This document shows positions 5,124 to 6,572 of a stretch of 6,572 nt of DNA, piece after piece; the first letter of the stretch is position 1, and every line of letters begins with the position of its first letter. The translations under genes were made by a program, and so were the position numbers. This DNA comes from Candidatus Gastranaerophilales bacterium. Its GTDB lineage: Bacteria > Cyanobacteriota > Vampirovibrionia > Gastranaerophilales > Gastranaerophilaceae. The DNA lies in NCBI GenBank assembly GCA_944323095.1, contig CALURE010000087.1:1-6572 (forward strand). The letters run 5' to 3'. Under the pieces are notes generated by a model. It searched no databases, was not told where the DNA came from, and worked only from the letters and a program-made list of their open reading frames with translations.

Positions 5124-6056
5124 CTACCTATTATTATCTATTAAAGAGTTTAAATACTCAATAGCCAAAGGATTAATTACATTATACTGAGGATGAACAT
5201 TAATATCTTCTAATTCATTAGAAATATCATATATTGCATTAATTTCATCTGGTTGATCTAATCTTATTGTTTTCTGTTTTCCATTAACATCAAAAGTAGC
5301 ATTAATTTCAGTTGCTACAAACTCATGTAATCCTACTAAATTATTAACAGCATCTATATTTGCATTTCCATTTGCAATATTAGATAATACTCTTTGAAAT
5401 ATATTTAAATTACGATTTCTTCGGCTTCGAATTGTAAATTCGTAAGTAGCTAAATTTTCAACATCTCTATTATCATTTGCAAATCTTTCCTCTAAAGTAT
5501 TATTAGGAGAATTAAAACTTGAAAGAGTAATTTTTTTAACACTTCCATCTCTTAAATACATGTCCATTAATCTTCTTTGAGGCAAAGGCTCTATTTCAAG
5601 TGTAAAGTTTGGAAAATTTTCAAAAAATTGTCGTCTCATTAAATCTGTTAAAACTTGCTTTACCGAAATACGTCGAAATCTTTCTAAAATAATGATTCCT
5701 AAAGTATTAGCCGGGATATGAAATAAGTAATATAACGGTATACATTCAGAATCTTCTGCTTCCTTATTATAACGAATCTGGTTAATATTATTTACATTTC
5801 TTATTTCAGCAGGAATCCCTCCTTCGCCAGATAAAAATTGCCCAGAAATTCGTCTATTATTTGTATCAGAGTTAATTGACAATACAGTAAAGGCCTTTAT
5901 ACTGTTAGAATTAGTAAAAAATCTATTAGTCCATGAACCCAAGAATTCTTGAACAAAATTCATCATATCAGTATTATCCACATCATCCAAATTCACATAT
6001 CTATTTGAATTTCTTTCCTTTATTCTAAATGCATAAGCCATAAGTCCAATAGCCAT
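5124..6056 (-). CDS. 310-residue soluble protein of unknown function, first gene of a two-gene operon
   Basis: AAGGAG (6068-6063) with 6-base spacing sets the ATG at 6056. There is no signal peptide and no membrane segment. The central part reads IPLYYLFHIPANTLGIIILERF (106-127), then a helix SVKQVLTDLMRRQFFENFP, then FTLEIEPLPQRRLMDMYLRDGSVKKITL (151-178). This strand-helix-strand run looks like a conserved core. The N-terminal region (8-75) and the C-terminal region (200-305) are mixed alpha/beta by pattern. No nuclease, NTPase, protease or nucleotidyltransferase motif is evident. The central pattern resembles proteins I associate with defence islands, without a name I can support. Tight linkage to a four-segment membrane protein suggests a sensor or regulator paired with a membrane effector, similar in layout to Kiwa but not recognisably related in sequence. 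Confidence 0.9.
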   Translation of the reverse strand: MAIGLMAYAFRIKERNSNRYVNLDDVDNTDMMNFVQEFLGSWTNRFFTNSNSIKAFTVLSINSDTNNRRISGQFLSGEGGIPAEIRNVNNINQIRYNKEAEDSECIPLYYLFHIPANTLGIIILERFRRISVKQVLTDLMRRQFFENFPNFTLEIEPLPQRRLMDMYLRDGSVKKITLSSFNSPNNTLEERFANDNRDVENLATYEFTIRSRRNRNLNIFQRVLSNIANGNANIDAVNNLVGLHEFVATEINATFDVNGKQKTIRLDQPDEINAIYDISNELEDINVHPQYNVINPLAIEYLNSLIDNNR

Positions 6057-6080
6057 AAATTACTCCTTTTAATTTTGTTA

Positions 6081-6122
6081 ATTATATATTGAATTATTTC
6101 AATTGTCTATTAAATATAGACA
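6081..6122 (-). promoter_or_regulatory. Promoter of the two-gene operon with two perfect inverted repeats
   Basis: On the minus strand TAGACA (6109-6104) and TATAAT (6086-6081) are separated by 17 bases. Two perfect inverted repeats overlap it. TGTCTAT-TAAAT-ATAGACA (6104-6122) covers the -35 box, and ATTGAA-TTAT-TTCAAT (6088-6103) fills the spacer. A repressor bound here would block polymerase, so the operon is probably kept off or self-regulated. Another reading is that part of this palindromic stretch belongs to a recombination site, because the serine recombinase gene ends 35 bases away. Confidence 0.6.
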
Positions 6123-6156
6123 CATGGCTAATATAAAAATTACAAATCTTAAAATT

Positions 6157-6572
6157 TTAATTCATTTTAAATAATCCTTGTAAACTCAAGCTTTCGGTTT
6201 GAGTTCCTGTTAAAATTTGTTCGGTTAATTCAGGGGAAATGTATTTTAGATTTAGGATGTTTCGGATGTATTTTGAATCTTTTAAGCCTTCTTCTGTTTG
6301 TAAATCTTCAATAGTTTTGCCTGATTGTATTTGCTTATGGTAGTAAAAACTTTTTACTATAGCATTTACAAGATATGGATTTGGTTCAGGAGTACCATAT
6401 TCTTTTGCGTTCAAAATTAAAATATTATCATTTCGTGACGGCTGTGTGATTTTTATTTTTTTAGTAATCGTAATCGGGTTAAATTTTTCATTTCTATCAG
6501 GGACAATAATTTTTTGGTTATTCGCCAACGCATTCAATACATTTATCAAAGAATTTGCATTTATTGTAATTT
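6157..6572 (-). CDS. Large serine recombinase, C-terminal fragment (5' part outside the window)
   Basis: The frame is open to the window edge; the first visible residues are ITINANSLINVLNAL, so a TTG at 6549 is not the true start. ITITKKIKITQPSRNDNILIL is the strand region that in site-specific serine recombinases reads like 'ITVPVRLRRRGGRK'. NPYLVNAIVKSFYYHKQIQSG, then TEEGLKDSKYIRNILNLKYISPELTEQILTG and SLQGLF, match the terminal helical segment of resolvase-like integrases (pattern NP.L..A..+...W...L..G, then D..Y.S.IL.L..L.P.I.E.I..G). The N-terminal catalytic resolvase domain and its serine are not in the window, so activity cannot be judged. Such enzymes excise and insert phages or genomic islands, which suggests the right-hand part of the window is, or adjoins, a mobile element. 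Confidence 0.8.
   Translation of the reverse strand, partial: ITINANSLINVLNALANNQKIIVPDRNEKFNPITITKKIKITQPSRNDNILILNAKEYGTPEPNPYLVNAIVKSFYYHKQIQSGKTIEDLQTEEGLKDSKYIRNILNLKYISPELTEQILTGTQTESLSLQGLFKMN

Noticed and set aside
4586..6056. Assignment of the gene pair to Kiwa (KwaA/KwaB)
   Set aside because: Sizes and the membrane/soluble split are similar, but the gene order is reversed from kwaA-kwaB and I see no sequence resemblance I can support.

Overview
The window is AT-rich bacterial DNA that probably comes from a Gastranaerophilales bacterium (Vampirovibrionia, formerly Melainabacteria, the non-photosynthetic relatives of Cyanobacteria). Three things suggest this. One is a minus-strand protein opening MGLSAGQARLL with a coiled-coil tail ending NIEKSFKRYNA. 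Another is a lipoprotein with an N-terminal LNFQG motif placed before its signal peptide. The third is a partial prepilin-like leader reading ADPLVSRALRSYTLA. I recall all three styles from that order, but I could not run a search, so the assignment is from memory.

Left part (1-2160, minus strand). The start of a gene leaving the left edge has a consensus promoter, a Shine-Dalgarno site and an ATG. A run of nine G then throws it out of frame; with eight G it would read into the prepilin-like leader. This looks like a phase-variable (or misread) type IV pilin/pseudopilin gene. A palindromic repeat of about 112 bp (205-316) follows, and then a 567-residue protein with helical ends and no recognised family. 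Five tandem CCTAT units lie just upstream of that gene.

Middle part (2161-4406, plus strand). A 344-residue predicted lipoprotein is preceded by a 22-bp perfect palindrome next to its -10 box and ends at a strong terminator hairpin. The -35 box of the next gene sits in that hairpin. That gene encodes a 134-residue helix-turn-helix plus zinc-ribbon protein and appears to be leaderless. After it come a promoter and a complete tmRNA gene (ssrA, 4012-4406) encoding the tag ANDNVIKADFSRAYALAA.

Right part (4407-6572, minus strand). A bidirectional terminator and a 17-bp direct repeat lie just past ssrA. Then comes a tightly coupled two-gene operon: a 310-residue soluble protein followed, one base after its stop, by a 178-residue protein with four predicted membrane segments. 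Its promoter carries two perfect inverted repeats. At the right edge is the C-terminal part of a large serine recombinase. An AT-rich soluble-plus-membrane gene pair between ssrA, a classic integration site, and a recombinase looks like island cargo, possibly an anti-phage or toxin-like module. It is the best candidate here for an undescribed system, but its function is inference only.
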